A stretch of DNA of 64,000 bases from Marininema halotolerans (GTDB lineage: Bacteria; Bacillota; Bacilli; Thermoactinomycetales; DSM-45169). The position numbers were made by a program, and so were the translations under genes. The stretch lies in contig NZ_FPAA01000013.1 of the NCBI RefSeq assembly GCF_900116235.1, forward strand, positions 1-64,000, in the 5' to 3' direction. Numbering within the stretch: the stretch's first letter is position 1; the number at the start of each line of letters is the position of its first letter. Positions 1 to 8,274 of this stretch are shown piece after piece. The notes beneath the pieces are model-generated. The model was not told the DNA's origin, searched no databases, and was given only the letters and a program-made list of their open reading frames with translations.

Positions 1-97
1 GACGACGGTTTAAGCTTGGATTTGATCCTGTCAGTCGATGGGAGCTTCCAAGAATCCCCCACCTCTTAGCGTTAGCGTAGGTGGGGGAGGTTCAAAT
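1..97 (+). mobile_element. Right-end remnant of an IS200/IS605-type (TnpB) element
   Basis: An open frame enters from the left edge and stops at 67-69. It is overlapped by a perfect 9-bp stem, CCCCCACCT (56-64) with AGGTGGGGG (79-87), closing a 14-nt loop, followed by AGGTTCAAAT. A strong GC hairpin just before the element boundary is typical of IS605-family right ends, and in TnpB elements of the 3' part of the guide (omega/reRNA) scaffold. The transposase body lies outside the window, so the family call is an inference from this end and from the TnpB relic near 62 kb. Confidence 0.45.
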
Positions 98-159
98 CAA
101 TTAACCACGGGATGAAATAAGTGAGCTACGAATAGGCAGTGAGCAAGGGAGCCTATTTG

Positions 160-579
160 ATGAATATGAGAGCTATCTGTGAAATTGAGAAGGAATATTT
201 CACGATGGATGTGTATGTTCCACTGGATATACATTGGGGAATAAGGCGCTATGGGAGACCGGTTAGCTATTGGAGAGTTAGAAGTCATAATAAAAACTCA
301 TTAGTTGAGTTCGGGTTCGATGCAGAAAATGGTGATCTCCGGTCTTTAACCATCCCAATGCTCGATGAAGTAACGGAATGTGATAGCATGAGCATCACGA
401 ATGAAGTGAAGGAAGGAATAGATGTTATTGTATGTGACCGCATGGATGTAAAGGATGCGTTAATGGACGGGAATCTGGTGTGGAGAGGGTTGCTCACTTT
501 TGATGCGTCTTCAGATTATGCGATAGATGAAGTTGCTGACTTGACTATCTATCTTTCCCTTATTAAAAGACGAGATTGA
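160..579 (+). CDS. Hypothetical protein, about 139 aa
   Basis: I do not recognise this family with confidence. The frame opens at a GTG at 139, but the ATG at 160 is preceded by AAGGGA at a good distance, so I start it there. The product is acidic and soluble, without signal peptide or membrane segment. It has an aromatic N-terminal half (MDVYVPLDIHWG near residues 17-28) and an acidic C-terminal half. It sits alone between the IS right end and a terminator at about 650. Its size and acidity resemble many small accessory or immunity-type proteins, but nothing here shows a function. Confidence 0.6.
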   Translation: MNMRAICEIEKEYFTMDVYVPLDIHWGIRRYGRPVSYWRVRSHNKNSLVEFGFDAENGDLRSLTIPMLDEVTECDSMSITNEVKEGIDVIVCDRMDVKDALMDGNLVWRGLLTFDASSDYAIDEVADLTIYLSLIKRRD

Positions 580-647
580 AATCATTAGGGAAAGCCTAGC
601 GCATCAAATGCGTTAACCATATGACATCGCTTGGGATGAATACGGCT

Positions 648-686
648 AAAACCGCGATTGTAGAGACAATAAATCGCGGTTTTTAG
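648..686 (+). terminator. Rho-independent terminator
   Basis: AACCGCGATT (650-659) pairs perfectly with AATCGCGGTT (672-681) across a 12-nt loop and runs into TTTTAG. It ends the transcript of the hypothetical gene upstream. Confidence 0.7.
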
Positions 687-913
687 TTATGTTCTTGGAT
701 GAATGAACGATTGAAACATAGTTTGTGCGATCTGAAATTGGAACAAGGAGGCTACAGGGGCCATTGATACAATCCGATGGGGTTGGTTTGTCATATTGTA
801 ATGTGTCATAGGAAAAGGAGGGTAATCAAATCGGTATAGCAGCGTCTTGCCAAGTACTGGCCGGTATTTTAAAGGGGAAGGCTTCTTCCCTATCGACACC
901 AAACACCTGTATT

Positions 914-1642
914 GTGAGTAACCTTCGTACCTTTACTGTCAGGGTTTTTGGACGTAAGACCACCGAACCGATCAATAATCTTTTTTTAATGCAGCCGAAT
1001 GTGAAAAATCCACTGAACCTGGGTTTCTTTGCTCTCTTGCCACGGGAAGTAACCGGGGTAGTTAATGCCCTTAGCCAACAGAAACTTCAGGTGACATCTA
1101 TAAGCCCTTTTAGCTTATATGCTCACCCGAATGTGGTGAATGTGTACATTCAATCACAAGAATCAGCATTGATTTTTGCTAAAAAAGTAAGAAGGGTCTT
1201 AAATACGTTGACCATGTTAGTACCATCGATTCCTGAGCCACCACCACCACCTGCTTTTCGCCTTCTATGCCAAGCCTTTAGTCAAATTATCGGTGCGCAA
1301 ACCGTAGGTATTATTGGCGAATCGTGTGAAGTGCTTCGTTTTCGCAACATTCCCTTTCGCGTAAACGGTAAACCGGTATCCACGGATGGGCTGAGCTACT
1401 TTAACCTTGGTTTTGAAAATGTCGACAAGCAAGGAAAGGCTTTATGTACAGGGACAGTCGGGCTTTTAAGACGAGAAGTGTCTCCCTTTATCAATGTGCT
1501 ACGTAAGCAAAAAAGCATAAAGTATTCGCCTCTCTTTACACGTTACTTTACGAATCCCACTCTTCACTATCTAAATTACACAGCAGTTGAGCGTCCTTTG
1601 GATTTTGCAAAAATCAGCCGTCAAGCCATTTCTGTCTTATGA
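914..1642 (+). CDS. DUF1259 (LppY/LpqO-like) protein, divergent copy with no ordinary start codon
   Basis: Two DUF1259-type repeats. The first canonical start in frame is GTG 914, but the frame is open from 812, and residues read from 839-913 align with the N-terminal part of the first repeat in the two downstream paralogues (conserved Cys, then a V-R-V-x-G-R strand). A strong AAAGGAGGG (814-822) lies 7 nt before an ATC at 830, so the real start is either a rare codon (ATC/ATA) or a mutated ATG. Repeat 2 starts near residue 112. Both repeats are much more divergent than those of the neighbours, so the copy may be decaying. DUF1259 has no settled function. No signal peptide is visible. Confidence 0.65.
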   Translation: MSNLRTFTVRVFGRKTTEPINNLFLMQPNVKNPLNLGFFALLPREVTGVVNALSQQKLQVTSISPFSLYAHPNVVNVYIQSQESALIFAKKVRRVLNTLTMLVPSIPEPPPPPAFRLLCQAFSQIIGAQTVGIIGESCEVLRFRNIPFRVNGKPVSTDGLSYFNLGFENVDKQGKALCTGTVGLLRREVSPFINVLRKQKSIKYSPLFTRYFTNPTLHYLNYTAVERPLDFAKISRQAISVL

Positions 1643-1668
1643 AAAAATCGATGGTCCATGTGCCTTAT

Positions 1669-1706
1669 GGGTATTGCGGATAACTGCAATACCCGTTTAT
1701 TTATTC
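1669..1706 (+). terminator. Probable terminator after the first DUF1259 gene
   Basis: GGGTATTGC (1669-1677) pairs with GCAATACCC (1686-1694) over an 8-nt loop, followed by a T-rich run interrupted by single purines. Confidence 0.6.
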
Positions 1707-1870
1707 AATGCTCAATGGAAGTGGATAGGATCAATGATATTTTCATAACAATCGGGGGAGGTACCTTAGCACGGCGATTCTATCACCCTCATAACATAAT
1801 AAATACTTTCGATGGTAGATCGGCATGACGAATGCTGGCACTACATTTGATTTCATGGGGTGAGATGACG

Positions 1871-2704
1871 TTGAGAAATGGACAACAAGCCTTTGAGTTT
1901 TTGTGCAAGCGCTTTGGACAAATTATTGGTGGAGCGGGCTTTGGTGTGTTTAACGGGTTTTGTGATGCAGGAGTACAACGAAAGATCCCCGTCCGTGTTC
2001 TGGGTCGTTCAGCGACAGGGGCAGGGCAAGTAACAGGATCGTTCTTTAATTTTGGTAGTTTTGATAGACAGGGACGGGCACTAAATTTAGGTCAGATTGC
2101 GGTGCTACCCGAGGAAGTAAACCCGCTCATAAAAATTTTGCAGTCAAAAGGGGTCCTGATCGCATCGATCAACGATTCCTTTCTCTCGACGACACCGACG
2201 ATGTTGGATGTAGGGGTTGTCCAAATTGAAAATCCGCTGATCTTTGCCAGGCATATTGCTGACGCGTTTCAAACGCTTTCCATTGAAACAATCCCGATCA
2301 CACAAAAGAAATCAGCACTTTGTGATCGCTATGCCAATTTGATAGGGGCGACAAGCTTTGGTATCATTAATGGTTTTTGTGTTGCGGGTCGATTTCGCAA
2401 TATCCCCGTTGAAATACTGGGTCGCTCGGCAAATGGAGGCAATGAAGTAACTTCCTCCTTCTTTGATGCAGGCCCGATTGACAACCAAGGAAGGTCTTTA
2501 AATATTGGTCAAATTGCAGTTCTCCCTCAAGAGGTCGACCCCTTCATTCAAATTCTCAAGTCAGTAAATATCCCCGTCTCAACGGTGGATACGCCCTTCA
2601 TCTTTGCGAAACCGTTAATTCGCCTGGTTCGAGTCGAGGCCGTAGAAAATCCCCTTGTGTTTGCTAGGAAGATTGGCATTGCTTTTAAAAGATTGCTCGG
2701 TTAA
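1871..2704 (+). CDS. DUF1259 protein, two tandem domains
   Basis: Two DUF1259 repeats of about 130 residues. Each begins with a C-x-R-(F/Y) helix, then I-G-G/A, F-G-V-F-N-G-F-C, an I-P-V-x-x-L-G-R-S strand and an L-P-x-E/Q-V segment. The frame allows an ATG at 1832 or 1865, but alignment with the next gene shows the same layout (GGTGAG, six bases, start), which puts the start at TTG 1871, 7 nt after GGTGA. No signal peptide or membrane segment. The 41-nt gap to the next paralogue suggests co-transcription. Function unknown. Confidence 0.75.
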   Translation: MRNGQQAFEFLCKRFGQIIGGAGFGVFNGFCDAGVQRKIPVRVLGRSATGAGQVTGSFFNFGSFDRQGRALNLGQIAVLPEEVNPLIKILQSKGVLIASINDSFLSTTPTMLDVGVVQIENPLIFARHIADAFQTLSIETIPITQKKSALCDRYANLIGATSFGIINGFCVAGRFRNIPVEILGRSANGGNEVTSSFFDAGPIDNQGRSLNIGQIAVLPQEVDPFIQILKSVNIPVSTVDTPFIFAKPLIRLVRVEAVENPLVFARKIGIAFKRLLG

Positions 2705-2745
2705 CGCCTTTCTTACAGGACAATTTAAAAAATGGTGAGATGAGA

Positions 2746-3588
2746 ATGAGAAACCAACAAAAACAACAAAATATTGTGGGTCGGTTATGTAATCGATTTG
2801 CCCAAATCATTGGTGGTAGCAGCTTTGGGGTGTTTAACGGTTTTTGTGATGTCGGTGTACAACGAAAGATCCCCGTCCGTGTTCTGGGTCGTTCAGCTTC
2901 AGGGGCCAATATGGTTACAGGGACGTTTTTTAACTTTGGTAGTTTCGACAAGCAGGGTAGAGCCCTCAATTTAGGCCATATTGCTGTGTTACCCGAGGAA
3001 GTTAATCCACTCATTCGGATGTTACAGTCGAGGGGTGTGCTAATTTCTTCAGTAAATGATTCCTTTCTCTCTGAGACACCTTCAATTCTCGATATTGGTG
3101 TCCTTCAAATTGAACATCCATTGATCTTCGCCCGGCATATTGCCCATGCGTTTCGCGCGCTATCGATTCAACCAATGCCCATTGTATTTAAAAAATCAGC
3201 GCGATGTGATCGCTATGCCAAGCGTATCGGTGGGATAAGTTTTGGCACGGCTCAGGGATTTTGTGATATGGGTCGCTTGCTCAATATCCCCGTTAAAATA
3301 TTGGGGCGTTCAGCAAGGGGAGCTAATGAGGTGACGTCGTCATTTTTTAACGCTGGCCCCGTTGATCAACAAGGAAAATCGTTGAATTTCGGACAAATTG
3401 CGGTTCTCCCTGAGCAAGTAAATCGGTTAATCAGCATTCTCCAGTCGGAAGGGATTCCAACCTCCACGGTGGATACGCCTTTTATTTTTGCAAAACCACT
3501 GATTCGCTTGGTTCGAATGGAAGTGGTAGAAAATCCCCTCGTGTTTGCCAATCAAATGGGATTCGCTTTTAAAAGGTTACTGAGTTAG
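2746..3588 (+). CDS. DUF1259 protein, two tandem domains (paralogue)
   Basis: Close paralogue of the upstream gene with the same two-repeat architecture. Repeat-1 blocks are nearly identical (for example the strand ending V-L-G-R-S), whereas the linker and repeat 2 have drifted. ATG 2746 is chosen over ATG 2740 because GGTGA (2734-2738) then has a 7-nt spacer, as in the neighbour. The pair arose by whole-gene duplication, and each gene by an older internal domain duplication. There is no clear T-tailed terminator after it; a weak hairpin at about 3601-3618 lacks a T run. Confidence 0.75.
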   Translation: MRNQQKQQNIVGRLCNRFAQIIGGSSFGVFNGFCDVGVQRKIPVRVLGRSASGANMVTGTFFNFGSFDKQGRALNLGHIAVLPEEVNPLIRMLQSRGVLISSVNDSFLSETPSILDIGVLQIEHPLIFARHIAHAFRALSIQPMPIVFKKSARCDRYAKRIGGISFGTAQGFCDMGRLLNIPVKILGRSARGANEVTSSFFNAGPVDQQGKSLNFGQIAVLPEQVNRLISILQSEGIPTSTVDTPFIFAKPLIRLVRMEVVENPLVFANQMGFAFKRLLS

Positions 3589-3669
3589 CGCAAATTAAAA
3601 TACGGACACCCTTGTCCGTGGTGTCATAGGAGACAAGCCTACAGAGATAAAAAAATTCCCCTCATGCTC

Positions 3670-3728
3670 TTGACATGAATACAAAACCATGATAATCTCC
3701 TATTTGTAAACGCGTTTAAAATTATCTA
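3670..3728 (+). promoter_or_regulatory. SigA-type promoter and candidate operator of the ArsR gene
   Basis: TTGACA (3670-3675) with a -10-like GATAATCT (3691-3698), followed by a perfect 12-bp palindrome TAAACGCGTTTA (3707-3718) and a copy of GTTTAAAATTATCTA (3714-3728). The last motif recurs with one mismatch before the oxidoreductase gene (4084-4098). Placement just downstream of the -10 fits autorepression by the ArsR-family product. Confidence 0.55.
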
Positions 3729-3744
3729 CCAATGGAGGTTGCCC

Positions 3745-4059
3745 ATGGAACCCTCGAATATCGACTTAAATGATACCAAAACGATCACCAAATTCTTTAC
3801 CGCTCTGGGTGATCCCACTCGTTTGCAAATTGCGCAGTTCCTCGGCAATCATGGCAAATCCAATGTGAGTGAGATAGCCAGCCAATTTGATATCAGTCGG
3901 CCGTCGATCTCTCATCATCTTAAGATCCTCAAAGAAGCGCGCATTGTTGATAGCAAAAAGTCTGGTCAAGAAGTATACTACTGGCTCTTATTTGATGTCG
4001 TATCGGCCAATCTACAAGTGATTGCGGATGCACTCCGATCATTGAAGTGTCACGACTAA
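3745..4059 (+). CDS. ArsR/SmtB-family winged-helix regulator
   Basis: A 104-aa one-domain ArsR-type repressor. The typical A-L-G-D-P-T-R-L segment lies near residues 21-28 and the recognition helix reads I-S-R-P-S-I-S-H-H-L-K. ATG 3745 has TGGAGG at 3733-3738; the upstream in-frame TTG is unlikely. The alpha-3 metal-site motif E-L-C-x-C-D is absent, so it probably senses an organic or redox signal rather than metal through that site. The shared motif before it and before the oxidoreductase suggests that it controls both. Confidence 0.85.
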   Translation: MEPSNIDLNDTKTITKFFTALGDPTRLQIAQFLGNHGKSNVSEIASQFDISRPSISHHLKILKEARIVDSKKSGQEVYYWLLFDVVSANLQVIADALRSLKCHD

Positions 4060-4076
4060 TTTTTTTACGCAATAGA

Positions 4077-4098
4077 TAGATAGGTTTAAAAATATCTA
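4077..4098 (+). promoter_or_regulatory. Candidate ArsR operator before the oxidoreductase gene
   Basis: TAGATA (4077-4082) and TATCTA (4093-4098) form an inverted repeat. The right part, GTTTAAAAATATCTA (4084-4098), matches the site before the ArsR gene at 14 of 15 positions. Confidence 0.45.
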
Positions 4099-4161
4099 AA
4101 TATAAGGATTAAGCAGGGCAGACGGGTCATATACTAAATCCGATAGAATGGAGTGTTGAAG

Positions 4162-5097
4162 ATGAAAGCTGCATTTGTTGATGGGAACAAACAATTGGTG
4201 GTAGGGAACAAACCAAAGCCAAAACCAAAGTCCCATGAATTGCTCGTGAAAGTACAGGCAACCAGTGTAAACCCCTCGGATTGGAAAATGCAAAAGACCT
4301 TTTCTAAGCTGGGGCTCTCATACCGTCCTGGGGCAGACTTTAGTGGTGTCGTCGAAGAAGTAGGGAGCAAGGTTACTCAGTTTAAAAAGGGCGATGCTGT
4401 GTTTTCAATGAAAGGACCGGGGGGTGGCACGGCAAGTGAATATCTGACCGTACATGAAAAGCGTGTCGTTAAGAAACCCGACTCCGTATCCTTTCAACAA
4501 GCGGCGGGGGTTCCGACGGCAGGAATTACAGCCTGGCATGGACTCACCACTTATGGTCAATTGCAGCCGGGTCAAAAAGTTCTGATTGTTGGTGCATCGG
4601 GTGGTATGGGAACCTTTGCCGTACAGATGGCCAAAGCATTAGGTGCTGAGGTGACGGGGGTTTGTAGTACACGCAATGTGGACCTGGTTAAAGAACTTGG
4701 TGCCGATGCGGTGATTGACTATACCAAGGGGAGTGTGATTGATCCGGCTTTATTTGGTCAATTTGATTTAATTTTAGACACGGTGACCACAGACGGGTAC
4801 AAAAAATACTTCCCTCTCCTTACGAAGAAGGGAGTGTATGTCACCTCTGTCACGACAGCGCACAATTTTATGGGCAAGATAAAGGGATTCTTTTCATTCG
4901 GTGGAAAACGGGCAACGGTGATTTTAGTCCCGTCGTTGGGGATCAAACAGCTTCAAGAAATTAGTCAGTTAATGGCCCAAGGCAAACTACAGACGCATAT
5001 CGGGGAAGTATTTACCCTCGATAAAATAAAGGAAGCCTTTGAGCTAAGTAAGACAGGGCGAACAAGAGGAAAAATCGTCATACAAGTGTCTCCATAG
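4162..5097 (+). CDS. MDR-family NAD(P)-dependent quinone oxidoreductase / alcohol dehydrogenase-like protein
   Basis: A 311-aa medium-chain dehydrogenase/reductase of the quinone-oxidoreductase branch. The N-terminal GroES-like domain contains S-V-N-P-S-D-W and G-A-D-F-S-G-V-V; the Rossmann domain contains V-G-A-S-G-G-M-G near residue 145. No cysteine-rich structural zinc lobe is seen, so it is of the zinc-independent type that reduces quinones or enones with NAD(P)H. ATG 4162 follows TGGAG by 8 nt, which is better than the in-frame GTG at 4153. It lies 102 nt after the ArsR gene and shares its putative operator, suggesting an inducible detoxification unit. Confidence 0.85.
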   Translation: MKAAFVDGNKQLVVGNKPKPKPKSHELLVKVQATSVNPSDWKMQKTFSKLGLSYRPGADFSGVVEEVGSKVTQFKKGDAVFSMKGPGGGTASEYLTVHEKRVVKKPDSVSFQQAAGVPTAGITAWHGLTTYGQLQPGQKVLIVGASGGMGTFAVQMAKALGAEVTGVCSTRNVDLVKELGADAVIDYTKGSVIDPALFGQFDLILDTVTTDGYKKYFPLLTKKGVYVTSVTTAHNFMGKIKGFFSFGGKRATVILVPSLGIKQLQEISQLMAQGKLQTHIGEVFTLDKIKEAFELSKTGRTRGKIVIQVSP

Positions 5098-5218
5098 GGT
5101 CTAGTTGTGAGTAGCTAATTTCTGGCTTTCCTAGGATTGTGTAAGATAGAAAAAAGGGAGGTGAATCTCCACTACGATGGGCAGGGTTTTTGGGAATGCT
5201 TCTCGTAGTGGACGATGT

Positions 5219-6193
5219 ATGATACCAAATCGAAAATTGGGAAAATCAAGTCTAGAGATTTCGGCATTGGGACTCGGGTGTTGGCAATTTAGTAAAGGCA
5301 GTGGAATTGTGGGGAAATATTGGTCGGCCCTTGACGACCAAGTGATTACGGACATTATCAGAACGTCATTAGAAGGCGGAATCAATTGGTTTGATACTGC
5401 GGAAGCCTATGGGAAGGGAGAATCCGAGAAAGTACTGGCACGGGTTCTCAATGAGCTAGATAAAGAAGATGAAAAAGCGCTGGTTGCTACCAAGTGGTGG
5501 CCGCTATTTCGGGGCGCTACTTCCATTACAAGTACCATCGATCAGCGTCTTGCATGCCTTCAGAATCGCACCATTCACCTATATCAAATTCATCAGCCCT
5601 TCTCCTTTTCTTCAATAAGTAAGCAGATGAAGGCGATGGCGGAACTTGTACAGCAGGGGAAGGTTGTTACCGTAGGGGTCAGTAACTTCAATGCGAAGCA
5701 GATGCGTGAAGCGCATCAGGTTTTAGCAGAGTATGATATCCCACTCGTATCCAATCAAATGAAATACAGTCTTTTGGACCGGAAAATTGAACAAAACGGA
5801 GTAATGGAAGCCGCAAAGGAATTAGGCATCACGATTATTGCCTACTCTCCCTTAGAGCAAGGACTCCTAACTGGCAAATTTCATAAGAATCCTGAACTTT
5901 TGCAAGCATCCTCCCGAATTCGTCGGTTAACCAATCGCAAGAAGCTTAATAATCTCTCCCAAACGCAACCCCTGATTGACACCTTGGAAGAAATTGCAGA
6001 TCAATATCAGGTCTCTGCTAGCCAAGTGGCACTCAACTGGCTGATTACGAACCATGGGGATACCGTTGTCGCGATTCCAGGTGCAACCAAGGTCCAACAT
6101 GCGAAGGATAATGTAGGAACGTTAACCTTTACGTTAAGTGAAGATGAACGGGGTCAAATTGACCAGGCTTCAAAGCAAGTCCTAGGGATTTAA
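5219..6193 (+). CDS. Aldo/keto reductase
   Basis: TIM-barrel NAD(P)H-dependent oxidoreductase of about 324 aa. The catalytic tetrad is visible: Asp and Tyr in W-F-D-T-A-E-A-Y, Lys in V-A-T-K-W-W, His in Y-Q-I-H-Q. The family N-terminus (P-N-R-K-L-G-K-S) begins at ATG 5219, which has no adjacent ribosome site. An in-frame ATG at 5177 has GGGAGGTGA (5156-5164) 12 nt upstream and would add 14 residues. A 9-bp stem (5169-5177 with 5203-5211) separates the two. The gene follows the oxidoreductase and may belong to the same stress unit. Confidence 0.85.
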   Translation: MIPNRKLGKSSLEISALGLGCWQFSKGSGIVGKYWSALDDQVITDIIRTSLEGGINWFDTAEAYGKGESEKVLARVLNELDKEDEKALVATKWWPLFRGATSITSTIDQRLACLQNRTIHLYQIHQPFSFSSISKQMKAMAELVQQGKVVTVGVSNFNAKQMREAHQVLAEYDIPLVSNQMKYSLLDRKIEQNGVMEAAKELGITIIAYSPLEQGLLTGKFHKNPELLQASSRIRRLTNRKKLNNLSQTQPLIDTLEEIADQYQVSASQVALNWLITNHGDTVVAIPGATKVQHAKDNVGTLTFTLSEDERGQIDQASKQVLGI

Positions 6194-6241
6194 GCCATCC
6201 ATTGCAATGATTCTCCTACTTCATCGAGAAGGTCGATATAC

Positions 6242-6275
6242 AAAAGCCCTAATCTTTGTAAGATTAGGGCTTTTG
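6242..6275 (+). terminator. Strong bidirectional terminator
   Basis: AAAAGCCCTAATCTT (6242-6256) and its exact complement (6260-6274) with a 3-nt loop, A-rich before and T-rich after. It serves the aldo/keto reductase and the convergent minus-strand relic. Confidence 0.85.
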
Positions 6276-6297
6276 TTATGGAGGTTTTCTTTATGTA

Positions 6298-7179
6298 TTA
6301 TTGCCAATACATTTTAGGTAAAATTAATGCATCGGGCTCCGAAACTTCAAGTACAAGCATCGGAAGGAATGGATGTTCAAGGCTTCTACCAGGGATATGT
6401 TTCCGATGAACCATCACAGTGGTTAAGAATACGTCTCTTCCTTCTGTAAGAGCATATGGAATTTTTATGTTAAACTCACGCCCGTATTCGTTTGCTAAAA
6501 GATCAGCAAAATCTTGTTCATGTCTGGGTAAATCTATTAGTCCCTTTAATTCATACAAATAAAGGGCTAACTTATAAAAATATATAGGATATTGGTAGTA
6601 AATCGGATCATTTTAATATAAAACAGAAGCGGGACAATCGGTTATTCCCCATTTATTATATAGCTTTACGTTTGCTTGAACAATACAACCGAAATACAAC
6701 TCACCTTTCCGAAAAAAATCCTCCTGCATCGAATAGATTAATCCTAATGGATCAGTTGAACCTTTGATCCAAGAAGGCCCTTTTAATCGACTTTTTTCAA
6801 GAAATAAGGCCCTATTTTCATAAAAGTATTGCTTTGTTAATTCATAGTTGAAATACTTCATGGTGTAATCCCTCGCATATGTAAAATTTTTCATCAAATA
6901 TACCTTATCATAGAGGTATATTTGAATCTGTCCATTCACTCTATAATTTGTTAGGTACCTCTTTTTTGTGTCCAAGCTGTATAATGAACTAAGAAAATAA
7001 GTCTCTTGTGCTCCCACGCCGTCTCCGAACCCCCCAACTTCTGGATAATCAACACGCGTGTTTGGAAAGAGGTGAATTAATATTCGGATAGAATTGAACT
7101 TTTCTATTATAATATTTTTTGTATTAATATTTTTCGTTTTTGAAATGAGAAAATATAGGAAAGGAAAGCGGGACCGCAT
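6298..7179 (-). pseudogene. Unrecognised protein gene broken by an in-frame stop
   Basis: Two open frames on the minus strand (7179-6613 and 6558-6298) are in the same reading frame and separated only by a TAA at 6615-6613. The intervening codons read on sensibly (Y-Y-Q-Y-P-I-Y-F-Y-K-L-A), so this looks like one gene with a nonsense mutation. The left limit given is the longest open frame. Its first 29 codons are antisense to the VanZ-like gene and probably not coding, and no good start is visible before about residue 35, so the N-terminus may be lost as well. The product is rich in Tyr, Phe and Lys and has no membrane segment in the supported part. Family not recognised. Confidence 0.55.
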
Positions 7180-7672
7180 TATTAATCATTTTATGAATGT
7201 TACCTTTTTTACTTATTGTTTATTATTCGTTAAGGTAGCATTTTTTCCAATTGATTTGGTCGATACTTCGATGGCGGTCGGTTTTAGACCTCATAACAAT
7301 ATCATTCCATTTACTAGCATGTGGGAAAGTGTAACTTCTTCCGTATCACCAACGGTCGCAATGAGGCAAGTGGGAGGGAACATCCTACTGTTTATTCCTT
7401 TAGGCTTTTATTTAAGCTTTTGGTGGAAACGAATCAATTGTGCTAGTAAGTCAATGGTGATGGGGATGGTATTTTCCCTAACCATTGAAGTAGTGCAATT
7501 CATTCTTTCATTACTGCTTAATGGGATCTATCGGGTATTCGATATAGATGATGTGATATTGAATACCTTAGGTTTTGTCATTGGATTTATCCTTTTTAAG
7601 ATGGCCAGGCCTTACATTACGAATTCTTTTGCTAAGAAACAGTTGCTTAACAACAAGAATGAATCTAAATAA
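7094..7672 (+). CDS. VanZ-like membrane protein
   Basis: About 192 aa with four to five hydrophobic segments. The VanZ signature is seen as N-I-I-P-F, then G-G-N-I-L-L-F-I-P-L-G-F and F-D-I-D-D-V-I-L-N-T-L-G. VanZ-family proteins are linked to teicoplanin or other envelope-antibiotic tolerance, but most chromosomal copies have no known role. TTG 7094 is far (19 nt) from the best ribosome site AAAGAGGTGA (7065-7074); an ATT at 7082 in the same frame would be well spaced, so the start is uncertain. It is divergent from, and overlaps, the broken gene on the minus strand. Confidence 0.75.
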   Translation: MNFSIIIFFVLIFFVFEMRKYRKGKRDRIINHFMNVTFFTYCLLFVKVAFFPIDLVDTSMAVGFRPHNNIIPFTSMWESVTSSVSPTVAMRQVGGNILLFIPLGFYLSFWWKRINCASKSMVMGMVFSLTIEVVQFILSLLLNGIYRVFDIDDVILNTLGFVIGFILFKMARPYITNSFAKKQLLNNKNESK

Positions 7673-7914
7673 AATGGATCTGGGAATTCGTGGTATGGTC
7701 ATGTTATTAGTTATTAGGTAATTCGGAGGGGATCATCAAATCGATGAAGAAAGAGACCACAAAACTCTCTATGAGGGAAGGACCCCTACGTTGTTTTCAT
7801 GCATCATGAAGGAGATAAGAGTAATTGAATGCAAAAAAAGGCTACCCACATGAAAGAAAAAGTTCAACAACTCCAACGGACGTTATATCTTTGTACCATT
7901 AAAAGGAGAAATGG

Positions 7915-8238
7915 ATGCGAATCGAAATTACTGAAAAGGTTGAGAGAGAGCAACTTACCTTAGTCCTTTGTATCGGGTTCTTGCATGCCTTACAAAAAGG
8001 GGCTTTAACGTTAGAAGAAGTGGAACAATATCTTTTTAGTCCCTATACTGCGACAATACTCGAAGAAATGGGATTGAAAAAAAGTATAATTGACCTGATC
8101 TGGATGGGGTGTGAACTCGAAGACATTCAAAACTTGATTCCTGAAAAGTTGGATGTAACGATGAGCGATCTGATCAATCAATCTGTTGCAGAGCTTTGCA
8201 AATTAAAGAAAACATCGCCCGAGAAATTATTAAGATAA
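7915..8238 (+). CDS. DUF3969 family protein
   Basis: A 107-aa acidic helical protein. The pattern of a hydrophobic first helix, then A-L-Q-K-G-A-L-T and E-E-V-E-Q-Y-L-F-S-P-Y matches my recollection of DUF3969, a small Bacillales family of unknown function. ATG 7915 has AAAGGAGAA just upstream. It lies among broken genes, as such orphan genes often do near toxin or immunity loci; that association is only inferred. Confidence 0.65.
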   Translation: MRIEITEKVEREQLTLVLCIGFLHALQKGALTLEEVEQYLFSPYTATILEEMGLKKSIIDLIWMGCELEDIQNLIPEKLDVTMSDLINQSVAELCKLKKTSPEKLLR

Positions 8239-8274
8239 GATATTTATGAAGCCAAGTGGTGAGGAGAATGAGCA

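Noticed and set aside
3601-3618. Weak hairpin after the DUF1259 array, considered as a terminator
   Set aside because: The stem is short and no T run follows.
7828-7961. An ORF starting M-Q-K-K-A-T-H-M-K-E-K-V-Q-Q-L-Q that recalls the first residues of group II intron reverse transcriptases
   Set aside because: The resemblance covers under 20 residues and stops at the DUF3969 gene; no intron RNA domains or RT motifs follow.
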